A stretch of DNA of 64,000 nucleotides from Platycnemis pennipes. Its lineage: Eukaryota > Arthropoda > Insecta > Odonata > Platycnemididae. The notes under the pieces are model-generated. The model did no database searches and was not told where the DNA came from. It saw nothing but the letters and a program-made list of their open reading frames with translations. This document shows, piece by piece, positions 53,704 to 64,000 of this stretch. The stretch's first letter is position 1; every line of letters begins with the position of its first letter. The position numbers and the translations under genes are program-made. Where the stretch lies: NCBI GenBank assembly GCA_933228895.1, contig OW121851.1, positions 109,327,271 to 109,391,270 of the forward strand, written 5' to 3'.

Positions 53704-53841
53704 GTAATAGTTGGATTCAGAACTGACCCTACGATGGTAGTAGCATATTTATTTCGTGATAGTGGGAAAGGGTATCTTGAGAGTCCTGATCGCGCATTCC
53801 ACGCTGGTGGAAATCTATGGCGTAAAACCCCTCTAGGGTAA
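53704..53841 (+). other. Candidate terminal exon, copy 2
   Basis: Counterpart of 3337-3474 with the same acceptor-like tract, length and stop, and one residue changed at the C terminus (E to G). Preservation of the frame is weak support only, because the two copies are so similar overall. Confidence 0.25.
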
Positions 53842-54244
53842 CATAACGAAAAGATAGCGCAAAAAGAGTAAACATCGCGAATTTCCAAATTTTTCTTACG
53901 CAATAGAAGGAAGAGGAGGTACAGTTTAAGCAAAACAATGTATACCTTTTGCTAGTTGTGTGTACAATTGTTAACTATTACAGCAACTTTATACAATTCA
54001 TTTCAGTATTGAAAGCCCCTGCATTCGCATTGTAGGGAAATTATCCGCCTATGATTGCAATGAATGCGAGGTAAACAAAGTCTGACACCCGAAAACATCA
54101 TTTGAGAGTAAGAGTGTAATCTGTGTTCTCGAGTTCGTCAGCCTAAAAGACAACTGGCACCTCTAGCGGCCAACCGAGAAACAACAGTCTCAGTAAGGGG
54201 ACGGCAACAGCAGAAGAGTTGCCAACCTGTATTCTAAGATTGTG

Positions 54245-54513
54245 AGATAGGGTTTAGTCGGTATTGTGTTCAGAGCACTGACCTCTTACCTAGAGGGTCC
54301 GAGTTCAATTTCCAGCAGTGGGAGATATTTTTAATTGGTAAACTAGGCCCTAAATTAGGCACTTTGTGGATAACATTCGAGTACAGTACTCCCTCTGTCG
54401 GATGGGACGTTAAGTCGTGGTCCCCTTGATCTTTATTTGTTAATAACAGGCTTATGCCGACCGTGGGCTTCCCCTCCACCCTTCCTCCTAACCCTTCCAT
54501 CCCCTTCCTTGTA
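54245..54513 (+). repeat. tRNA-derived SINE, copy in duplication 2
   Basis: Same SINE as 3878-4146, carried by the segmental duplication; nearly identical sequence. Confidence 0.7.
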
Positions 54514-55257
54514 CCTTTCATCACGAACTTATGCGCCTGCAAGGGCGGGTACAGTTTTTTAAACCACACATAGAAGTACCTACCAGGATGTAACCAGGGT
54601 TGTAATGAACTGGGGAGAATGGGGTCGTTTATCATATTTTTTATTGCCGAATCCCATAGTTTGTAAAAGTAAAAGACCCATATTTTTCGTTTTTCGATCC
54701 GTTAAATAGTTCTCGAGTTATAAGTGGCGAAATACTGGTGTTTTTATCCCTTTCCGAAAAGTAGGCGTGCATGCGACCTAGTACGTCATTCACTTCGTCC
54801 AATGAGAAGCTACTTCGCCTTATCACAATGGGGGACAAACCTGCCTCTGCCACTGGAAGTGGTTGCGACAGGATCTGTGCGAGCAGACCTGCCGACACCC
54901 CCCTCCACTCCCGTCCCTTTCGCTAAAAGCAGTGATGGACGGGAGAAGGATGATGTAGTAAGTCTCAAAGCAGCTTCTTCGGTGGGCGTCGCCTTTTCCT
55001 TATTTTAATTTTTGATTTACGAGTGACTGGCCTTGGTTAAAAGATTAATTCTTTCACTCAAATTCATTTGTCGTTTCCATGTAACGACTACGTGTACAAA
55101 ATTGCTATTTCGGTTCCGAGTAAACGCCCCCATTACAAATCGTCGTCAACCAATCAAAAGTGGTCTGTAGAAGTTTTGGGTTTGAAGTGCACCTGTGGCT
55201 CAGATTATTACGCACTGTCTGACCTATGACTAAAATTTTAGGGAAAACAACATCCAC

Positions 55258-55330
55258 TTTCTGGTAGGGTATAGAACCCGCAACCGTTGGGCCGGCGCGT
55301 TACCGACCTGGCTACCGCGACAGGCACGAA
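55258..55330 (-). repeat. tRNA-like SINE head, copy 2
   Basis: Counterpart of 4896-4970 with near-identical sequence, including both promoter-box-like motifs. Confidence 0.5.
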
Positions 55331-55749
55331 TCTCAGTAATACACCATATGTGTTTGACGTAACTGATTGAAACCAGTTATATTGCTTCGCTATGGGCAAC
55401 GGGGGAAATTGCATTGTTGAATTCACATCCCTATTACTCCTACGATTGAAAAACAATGGATCTCACCCAATTCTCAGTCTACAGCTACGTAACTTTGTTT
55501 TCTGAGTCAAGGCACTCAAGAGAGTATGTTTCTGCCATGAATTTTCGATATGGTTCTGGTTCGACGACAGGTAATAATTGCTTGGGCAGGTGTACTAAAT
55601 TTAATACGGAGCAGAATTTCGTGATTAAGTTTCGAAGATGCTACTTCTGGTTCTAAAGAATTTAACTTAACATTATTCGCTCGCAGAAAACAGCAGGCTT
55701 GCATTTTCATGAGATCAAACTATGGAAGCAAATATCATGTCGAACTCAC

Positions 55750-55991
55750 CTGCAAATGGCATCCGGAGCGCACGTTGCAGTTTCTTTTGATGCGTCGCAA
55801 ACTTGCGTACCAGGGCAGGCTTGGACTGGATCTCCTGTATTTACAATAAACACTCCAGCATTGTTTTCGGTACAATTGTCAGCTTTTTTGCATCCGTTAC
55901 ACTGTACTCCAGGTTTTGGACATTGATTATTATGAAAATCAGCCATTGCTACATCCTGGAAGGCGATGACAATCGCCGCAGCCACCGCCAT
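55750..55991 (-). CDS. Cys-rich secreted protein, first coding exon (paralogue 2)
   Basis: Same exon structure as paralogue 1: acceptor-like ...TGTTTCCAG just before the ATG (55991), a signal peptide MAVAAAIVIAFQDVAMA, and a donor CAG|GTGAGT after 55750. The mature segment keeps most cysteines (C-x5-C-x2-C-x5-C and CPGTQVC) but about half of the other residues after KKAD differ from paralogue 1. It is one codon longer overall, with two compensating codon indels near the donor. Flanking intron and signal-peptide sequence are almost unchanged. Both exons look functional: no stop, and splice sites are kept. Confidence 0.65.
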
Positions 55992-56574
55992 CTGGAAACA
56001 TTTAAGTCGGAAAATAAGAGCAGTATTGACACCGATGAGTCTTTTTCCATGCACAGTTGCAAGATATCCGTAGGGAAAAAATGGTTTCCCTTTACCGGAA
56101 ATCTTGTTGTTTATATAATAATTGCACTTGTTAGGCCTCACAAGGCGGAACGACTGAACACTGGGTACAATGCACCCCAGTGAACCTTGTTATGCTCCGC
56201 ATTTTATTTACCGCTGTACTACCAGCTCCGTCACTTACGACATTGCCATCCACATACCGTAGCTGACGATTCCCTTAGTGTAAAATCCGGGTGGCACATC
56301 GTTCAATATATTGTGTATAAATTTGCAAAGTAATCTGGCTTTTATTTCACCCAATTTTCCTCTCGGATAAACCACACTGTTCATGCCAGAACGGTACCTC
56401 CATTTTCTCGATTAGCTCGACGGTTTTTCTCGATTTGCTCGCAATCCTCGTATTTGTTGAATGTAAACGTATTTACTGATTTAGTTTGGCAAAGAAAATG
56501 TGTTTTGTGGGAGGGAACTGATGAGAGTAGCGCAAATAGGTATGATATTAGGCAAATACGTTGATTTACACAAA

Positions 56575-56690
56575 GAAAAAATCCACTTCTACCGGGATTC
56601 GAACCTGGACCCTCTGATTTCCGGCCAGGTACTCTACCAGTTAAGCTACCGAGGCTCCCCTGTGGAATTCTAGAGGTGGATTTTTTCCTT
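56575..56690 (-). repeat. tRNA-derived SINE head, copy 2
   Basis: Counterpart of 6215-6330 with the same A- and B-box-like motifs and the same inverted partner about 235 bp downstream. Confidence 0.55.
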
Positions 56691-58060
56691 GTGGAAATCA
56701 TCTATTGTGCATTTTCAGCGGGTCTCTCCGCTAAGGTATTCGCGTCTAGTTCGCATTCCTTGCATAAGTTTAGGTAAGCACCTTAGAGTTTAAAGTCACC
56801 TATAACCCCGTAGACGTTGGCACAGTGCGCATGACTCGGACTTCTTGTGACATTGTATGTACGGCAGGCCGATAACATCTTGTCCTTTAAGGACTCTAGA
56901 ATTCCACAGGGGAGGAATATTTACATCTTCAAATACATCAACATATTTCTCTGCTACCCACCGAAAGGCCTGTGGCAGGATGTGAACCGTCGATAGGCAT
57001 GCATTATAAATCATTCATGGAGAGACTAATCCGGACGCAATAGAAACATCGGAATAAAGTAATAAAAAATAAAAATTATTTTCAGAGTGAAAATGTTTAA
57101 GTACTCGTTCGGGTTGTAGTTCGTAGCGTGGTAAGATGATGTGTATTTCTGCAAGTGCACCTAGTGGTATGGAATTAGAGCTGGACCTCACTGATGAAAT
57201 CTGGATTTAAGGGTGAATTTGCAATACGCGAGAGAAGAATATGAATTAGCACATCAAAGTGTAGATTATGCAAAGGTATTCAATTTTTGCAGTAAATGGT
57301 GGTTATCGTACATTACGATAACCATCGAAAAAAAACCCTAGGGTATTTTTTCGATGCCGCCGCCGCGGGCCAGTGATGCAAAGCGTCTATGCTTTAAAAC
57401 CGTCTGGAGGTCATATAGGCATGATGTTTTTTCATGCCAGATCTGATTTTATTTTCTATCCCTCAAGAACATATTAGAGGAGCAACGAAATACTCAAAAC
57501 GTAATCGATGACCTTACTTAAATAAATCACTTAATAAAGCATAAAATTATAAAAAATTTTAAATAGTTAATTATATACTCAAGTGGATCCAAATCACCTT
57601 GGTATTATATTCAAGAAGGTACCAATTTTCATTTAAAAATGTATAGAAGCCTTCCTATTCACGTAACGCAGACTCCTGACAAGGTACATTTCGCTAAAAT
57701 CGATAGGTACAATACGATACGCGTTTAAACCTTGATTTTCCCAAAAATTTATGATTGCAGTAGAGAAACCAATTTAGTAGCCCGTTTTGTAGGCCATACC
57801 ATCTACAATGTGAAATCCCAATGTAGAGTTTCTTAGTAAAAAGTCAAGAAAATTGACTCTTGGCTAGCTTTTTTCTATTACCAACCCCTGTAATGCGATA
57901 GTTAATCATCCTGTCTATTTAATGGAATTATTGCTGTCTTTTATTCCGCTAGGTGTTAATTTTATCCCTGAATTGGGTTAGAATTTCACTTATTTGTCGT
58001 TTGACTGCGTGGTTGCGCATTTTTCTCCGCTTACTTTTTAAAGTCTATTCAATTAATCAG

Positions 58061-58178
58061 GGTTTGTCACCGGGGACACGTGTTAGAGAAAAGGACCTAT
58101 TCCGCGAAGATAGCCGCATATGCAAAGAATGTAGGGCACGATTCAAATGCATGAACATGTATGATTTTACTCACCACA
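58061..58178 (+). CDS. Internal exon of Cys-containing protein (paralogue 2)
   Basis: Same splice sites, length and phase as 7697-7814. By hand count six substitutions separate the copies and five change amino acids (T to R, RH to SR, E to K), while the core ECRARFKCMNMYDFTHH is identical. This preservation with amino-acid-changing differences supports a translated exon. Confidence 0.5.
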
Positions 58179-58289
58179 GTAAGTAACTGATGCACGGACT
58201 TCATGTTCGTCACCTGTAACGTCGAATTTGAAGAGTCTTTTCGTAATGGAACACCTTTCCAGCACTAATCCCCTCTGCGTAGGCGCTGG

Positions 58290-58291
<2 letters not shown>

Positions 58292-58365
<74 letters not shown>
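58292..58365. repeat. (TA)n microsatellite, copy 2
   Basis: About 74 bp of uninterrupted TA, expanded relative to copy 1. Apparent Tyr-Ile repeat frames here are artefacts. Confidence 0.95.
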
Positions 58366-58371
<6 letters not shown>

Positions 58372-58671
58372 GAAAAAGGGTGGGACGGTGAATTTGGGGT
58401 AAGTGGGGGGAAGAAATAGGGATTCTTTAGGCGTATCAGAGCTCTCATTTGTTTATGGTGGTATTCCGCCAGAATGTTATCCGTTCCCGATTTCCGCGAA
58501 GATTCGACCAATCTCTTCTCTGCTTGCGCACATATCGGGAGCTAATAGGGGACGACTTTTTTTTGTATACTTCTCCCACCCACAGTTCGATTGCAAATTT
58601 GATAAAGAGTATACACAGCTTGAGTTGCCGAAAGTGCTTTTAGATATGTTTATTAAAAGTCCGGTTTCTGG

Positions 58672-58845
58672 GTGGAATGAGGGATATTGCGGTGGTCTGA
58701 GCTGAGTGGTCTACCATCCCAAAGGGTTCAAATTCCGGCAATTGCTGATATTTGTATACCTACCCTCACTTAAATAACGTGTAGAGAATTACTCAAGTTA
58801 TGTTACCCCGCCCTTTGTATTCGACTTTAAACGGTAGTTATATTT
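58672..58845 (+). repeat. Degenerate tRNA-derived SINE, copy 2
   Basis: Counterpart of 8260-8430 with the same box-like motifs. Confidence 0.5.
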
Positions 58846-58940
58846 AAGTTCTTAGCCGGTAGTGAAAAGTGCATTTACAATGATCTTTCTAAGCCCGCCA
58901 CACAACCTCGCGGTGGCTCGCAGGGTATTAAATAGATGTA

Positions 58941-61900
58941 CAGGGTGTCCACTGACCGGGAAAACCTGGAAAATCGGGAATTATTCGTGAATTTTCAGTG
59001 CAGGGAATTGTTCGTGGATTATTCTTGATTTTCTTGTCTTAGCCGGGAATTTTAATAATTCTTAATTCAAGACAAAAATCCTTATTTTATAAACAGGATA
59101 AATAACGATGACTTTAAGATATGGATTTGCCGTTGGTATGAATGAATAAATAAACGACGGAAAAGTAGTTAGGCTCAATATATCGTCAGCGCTGTGTGGA
59201 TCGGAGACGTTCAACTGTTCGACTGTCGAACAGATGCCTTCAGCGTCACGCCAAGTGCCCTTTGTTCTCTTTCAATGCACATCGGGTAAGCCCATGATAC
59301 GCAAACATATGCCTAACGTGTAGTGATGGCCGGATTGGATCCGTTGGATCCAAAGATCCACGGATCTTTCATTTTAGTCGGTTCCGGATTCGGATCCAAA
59401 GACACGGTATGAAATCGGATCCGGGTCGTAGATTTTTAATTTTCGCGGCTTAGCGACTAGAAGTAAAATAAAGAAATATGACTTTTCCCCATTACCCCGG
59501 TATCGTGTAAAAAATTACGTGGGATGTCACGCGGGTAGCCTACATTCGCCGGGATCAGGCGGACGAGAGCGCATAGAAATATCTAGATAAATAATAAGCG
59601 ATATTGTCCTTATTAGTGATATTCAATGTAAATGTTATTAGTGCCAGCATTGCATTCATCGTACAGCATACAACAGTACCAATCAATTTTCAATTGACCA
59701 ATTGGTTTCGAAGTTAGCAGGGGTTTGCGTTGTTTACAACAAATCCATCAATTTTAATGGTATAAACACTTTGTTTTCTGCAAAGTGTTACTAATAGATT
59801 TGGCTTCCTTATATCAAAATCGCAAATTCTTGGAACAAAAACTACGGGAATACCAAGCGCTCAAAGTTGGGCAACTTGATTTTACGCGCAAAAAACGAGT
59901 ACTTTTTTGAGAAAAAATTAGGTACAGGAAATACTCTTGAGCCGAAGATTTTTTGAAGTTAATGATCCAACGTAGAAATAAACTCTCAGTCGTATGCTTT
60001 TTGTTGCATTGAAATTGATTGCTTCGTTTAGACGATAGAGCTCCTCAAACTCGGGTGTCTTGCTTTTTTTTACAGACAGTAATGTACTGTGCGAAGTTCG
60101 ATCCGTATCGCAGTTTAATTTTTCTTTCAGTCATTGCATCGAAAATGTTATTATCTTCAATTTCAAACCAGTACATCTGAATACTCACTTTATAATACCT
60201 TTGTTGTTTAAATTAGATTTACAAATGTACCATTAATAAATTAAGGATGGTCGGGTTGGATCCACGGGTCTTTCATTTCATTCGCTACTGAAATCATATC
60301 CGAAGACAGTAAAAATTCAGATCCGGATCGGAGATTTTAAATTTCTCGGCTTAATGATCGATGCGCCCCGCGAATGGAATGTACGTACGTATGGTAGATA
60401 CTGACAAGGAGAGAATGTGTAACTTGGTCACGAAATGAGAGGATTTGTTCCGTGCCACAAAAATTAAATAAAAAAATACTCGTCGTGACTTTTTTATCCA
60501 TAGGCCCGGATGCGCGAGAAAAAAATAAAGCCGAATGTTACGCGGGTCGCCTACATTCGCCAGATTCCCGTGAACCTATGATAGCGTAGGTAGTTGCTAA
60601 AAATGAGGACTAGTGTACTGCAGGTCGCGAGTTCGATCCTTAACACTGCCTAGGAATACAGGCTATGCTGTATTCCTAGGGTAATGCTAGTAGGCAGTTA
60701 AAAAAGTAGATTATCAGAAATTTCATGTGAATTTATATTAAAAAAATAATAAAATTTGGCGTTAGTGAAAGGATTGGAAAATGATGTTATTGCAGAATTA
60801 AATCGTGTTATAATTATGTTAACTTTACAATGTATTTTTGAGTGACGCATTTGTAAATGTAGGTAGTTTAAACGATAGAAGTACAAAAAAGTCAGTATCC
60901 ACACAAAAAGGTTGGAAATGAAGGATGATAAACTTTTTGATTCAATGGCTGAAAGAAAAATTTTAAACAGTGATAAGAATCGAACTTCATTACCTACAGT
61001 CCACCACCCCACTCTGCTTTTGTCGGCTTACCTGATTTAGGAGAATACATTCTCCCCACATGTCATTCTACTTTTTTCTTGCAAACCCCGGCCAATGGAG
61101 AGAAAATCCGAGACTTTTTTTTAAATTTTGTTTATAGTAGCATGAAGAAAGTCTAATTTCATTTCAAGATCAGAGTTACACAACCTCTTCTTATGAGTAG
61201 AAAATTCTCAAATTTCATTTCAAAGGTTATTGTTAATAAGACATTGCAAAATTACTAGTTTAGCAGCTTCAAATATTCTATAATAATTTTTTCGTCTTAA
61301 AAATGGAATCCCCGGATATTCCATAAATGGGATCTCTTGGTCGATTTAAATTTTTTTTGTTTCTAAAAAAGAATTTGAAAGCATTCAAGGATTTGAATAA
61401 TAATTGGAAAATAATTCCTTTATTAATGAAATTGAACTTATAATGTTTCTTTTAACTGCACATTTGATGTGTTTGAGTTGGCTCTCTGGTAGGCTTTGCA
61501 ATATATTTTTTACAAACTTTTCTATAATTTTTTGAGAAATCTAATTGCTGATGTTTGTTAGATATATTCAGGATGCGCTTACTTGAATTAGGATTTTTAT
61601 TACATTAATTTTTGTTAGAAAAAGATGGTGTAGGATAATAAAGATTGTTATGATTTCACTTTTTTCTATATAGTCTACCTGTACAAAAATGTTACATTCT
61701 GATTCTGAATGAACAGAAAATTGAGGCTTTGAGACTTAAAATAGAAAAGCATGGCAAAAAATATTAACTTAGAAAATCATCATTCCAAGAACAGTGGTTG
61801 AATGCTGAAGACTTTAGCCAGTGGGTTCTTTAAGTTCCTCTTGTAGAAGAAGTTGTAATTTCTCATTGAAATGCTAATTTAGAAAGAGGGTGTTCAATCA

Positions 61901-62184
61901 AAAAGTAGTTTATCTTTCCCAACCAATAAAGAGAGTCTCTTACTGCCAATAAAACTACATATTTGATTACTTTAATTTATCAATTATTTCTTATTTAATT
62001 ACTTTATCTATATTATGCTATGGGTTGAACTACAAAAAATCCATATTCTACATAGAACTTGAAAAACATCACTTTTGACTCGTACAAGAACCGCGATATA
62101 TTAGCCTGGAAATTTTTATAAATTTAGCCTTGAAAACCTTGAATTATGCTTGAATTTTATATTTTGACTTTAGTGGACACCCTG
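58941..62184. mobile_element. 3244-bp nonautonomous DNA transposon, CAGGGTGTCCACT termini
   Basis: Inverted ends CAGGGTGTCCACT and AGTGGACACCCTG are flanked by ATGTA on both sides (58936-58940, 62185-62189). Copy 1 of the duplication has a single ATGTA and no insertion (8528-8532 region), so the borders are certain. Both termini continue as CCTGGAAAAT-like/inverse text with repeated GGAA/TTCC. There is no transposase; the only frame over 100 codons (60698-61012, minus) has no known domain. The interior holds two diverged direct repeats (about 59325-59575 and 60236-60575) and a hairpin at 60649-60680. Confidence 0.92.
60649..60680. repeat. Hairpin, 13-bp arms
   Basis: CCTAGGAATACAG, a 6-nt loop, then CTGTATTCCTAGG, a perfect stem. 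It follows a tRNA B-box-like GAGTTCGATCC at 60630, inside the 3244-bp element. Confidence 0.85.
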
Positions 62185-63049
62185 ATGTAGATTTGGAAAA
62201 ATATATTATAATATGCTTAGTAGTGTGTCGAAATCCTTTGAAGAACTATTTTGTGAATCGCTATCCCATTGTAGGTCACACTATTTCTTCATGGGAAATT
62301 TTAAGAGGATGAATTTTCTATAGGCGTTAAACTTACATTTATAACAGTATATTATGATAGATTATCGGTGCGTATAGAGTATAGATCGAGGCAGGATATT
62401 CATCACCTATCGTTAGAATGGAATGCTGACGCAGGCTACATTTTCTTTTTTTATCCATCACTTTTCCTTAGATGAAATAAGGTGAGCTTTTAATTTGGCT
62501 TAATTGAAAATGTCCGAAGACCAGAATATCCATGTGCCATAGGATATTTCTCATGCATTTTCGTCAAGTATTTTTTAAATAGCTTAGACAACCATAGAAA
62601 TGGGTATGTTGGCAAACTTGTTGATTGATTAGACAATCGAAAAACCGGTTTCGGAGATATTTTTTTCCATAATTTTCATTTTGGCATTTGGATATTCTGG
62701 TCTTCGTACATTTTCATCAATTTTCCTCAATAGCCACGATTTCAGTAGAGGCGAAGGAAAATTATCCCTTTTTGATGTGAATACGTCTTTAAAATCGGCC
62801 TGGGAAACTTAAGACGCATGGTAGGCAGGTGCGCAACACGGAAACTAGTATATCAGATCACCATTACTTCAGTGGGGAATCAGCATATGAGAACAAATGA
62901 ACTGTCATCTTGTTGAGAAAGGTGGGCCGCATCGTTTAAGTTGGTCCCTGTCTCCCCTTCCTCACGTATGATAAGTGGTGATGTGTCAAATCCCCATTAC
63001 CTCAGGAGAAATAAGCTTATGGGGATTAATTACCTGTCATCTTCAAGAG

Positions 63050-63205
63050 TAGTGGTTCTCAACCTTCCTAATTCCGCGACCCTTAAAACCAGTTCCTCAT
63101 GTTACTGTGACCATCAACCTTAAAAATAATTTTCGTTGCTTGTCCACAACTGTAATTTAATGTTATGAATCGTATTGTAAATCTGATATCCAGGATGAAT
63201 TTTCA
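63050..63205 (-). mobile_element. SPIN-like hAT terminal fragment, copy 2
   Basis: Duplicate of 9388-9543, nearly identical, and again followed directly by the Helitron. Confidence 0.65.
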
Positions 63206-64000
63206 TCTATCTATATACATAAAAATGAATGTATGTGTGTGTGTGTGTGTGTATGTCCTTTATTCATTACTACACCATTCATCGGATCGCCATGAAACTT
63301 TGGGAAGTTCATGAGTACATTCCCGAAAAGAGGACTACGGAATCGATATTTCAATATCGATACTTTATCGCTAAAGTATCAATAAATCGATACATTATTG
63401 ATACAAAATTGTGATGAAATTATTTAGTTTTTTAAAAGGAATGTATCGTTGCAATATCGATACTGTATCGAATGTATATAATGTGTTTGTCCTATATGCA
63501 TTACTACACCATTCATCGGATCGCCATGAAACTTTGGAAAGTTATTTAGTACGCTCCACGAAGGTTTCTACAAAATCGATAATTCAATGTCGATACTGTA
63601 TCGATATAATATCGATAAAATATGGATACATCGATACATTGTTGATACAAAATTGAGGTGAAATTATTTAGGTGTTTTTATCAAAGTTTTATAAAGTATC
63701 ATTACAATATTGATACTGTATCGATACAATATTGATAACTTCATGCATTACCACAACATTAATCCAATTTCCATGAAGCTTTGGTTAGTTGTTTCGTTCA
63801 CTCCATGAAGGTTTGTACAATATCGAGATTACAATATCGACACTGGAGACGGGATGTGCATCCCATTGAAGTTGCAATTCATGGAAACACTCACGTGCAA
63901 CATATTCAAATCATCCGGCATGGGACAAATATTTCAGAAATGCCAACTTATTGCTTGGGATGAATGCAAAATGGTGCACAAAGTATCGCTCGAGGCTCTG
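63206..64000 (+). mobile_element. Helitron, copy 2 (cut by window end)
   Basis: Duplicate of the 9544-10667 element with a shorter TG tract. The helicase fragment begins at about 63856 and runs off the window. One in-frame difference changes WDECTM to WDECKM. Confidence 0.75.

Larger units (their letters stand above)
51743..64000 (+). repeat. Segmental duplication, copy 2 (runs off window)
   Basis: Direct repeat of 1498-10341, longer because of a 3244-bp transposon at 58941-62184, a 110-bp insertion at 52901-53010 and a longer TA microsatellite near 58292-58365. Order and orientation of all other parts are kept. It ends at base 64000 inside the Helitron helicase fragment, so the full extent cannot be judged. 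Confidence 0.95.

Noticed and set aside
58228..58511. Long frames of alternating Tyr and Ile on both strands
   Set aside because: Translation of a TA microsatellite; no gene.

Overview
Organism. This is a eukaryotic, AT-rich, repeat-dense window, almost certainly from an arthropod and most likely an insect. The support is a secreted protein with three chitin-binding (peritrophin-type) domains and short coding exons with GT/AG splice signals. The transposon fauna also fits: pogo/Tigger, hAT, piggyBac-like, Helitron, a Copia element primed in the manner of Drosophila copia, an RTE-like LINE and tRNA-derived SINEs. No species can be named. All alignments were done by eye. || Layout. Bases 1-1497 are the 3' part of a pogo/Tigger-like transposon. 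Bases 1498-10341 and 51743-64000 are two direct copies of one segmental duplication about 50 kb apart; the second copy runs off the window. They are roughly 97-98% alike where compared. Each carries a Cys-rich secreted-protein exon on the minus strand, a second Cys-containing exon on the plus strand, several SINE-like pieces, a SPIN-like hAT end and a Helitron with a PIF1-type helicase fragment. Copy 2 alone has a 3244-bp DNA transposon with a clean empty site in copy 1, and a 110-bp insertion holding a perfect hairpin. The stretch 10.7-32.7 kb is mainly transposon debris: a 2.6-kb foldback element (14084-16707), pieces of an RTE-like LINE, interrupted TIR elements holding a possible two-exon 54-aa gene, and a piggyBac-like pseudogene. 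The peritrophin-like gene lies at 32749-33580 (minus). A second foldback element (34742-39031) has the same termini as the first, contains other transposons and carries remnants of an uncharacterised coding region. A Copia element with identical LTRs but a gutted reverse transcriptase lies at 42069-46607. A THAP zinc-finger exon (48583-48813) is followed by a young 5'-truncated LINE (48837-51461). || How the parts relate. The likely host genes are extracellular Cys-rich, chitin-binding-like proteins plus a THAP protein. Their neighbourhood was shaped by a segmental duplication and repeated nested insertion. The most notable observations are: exon-restricted divergence of the duplicated Cys-rich gene; a foldback transposon group with GRGTCATTCC termini and 4-bp target duplications; a Copia element that looks newly inserted yet cannot encode a working polymerase; a SPIN-like hAT sequence; and perfect palindromes inserted with flanking direct repeats.
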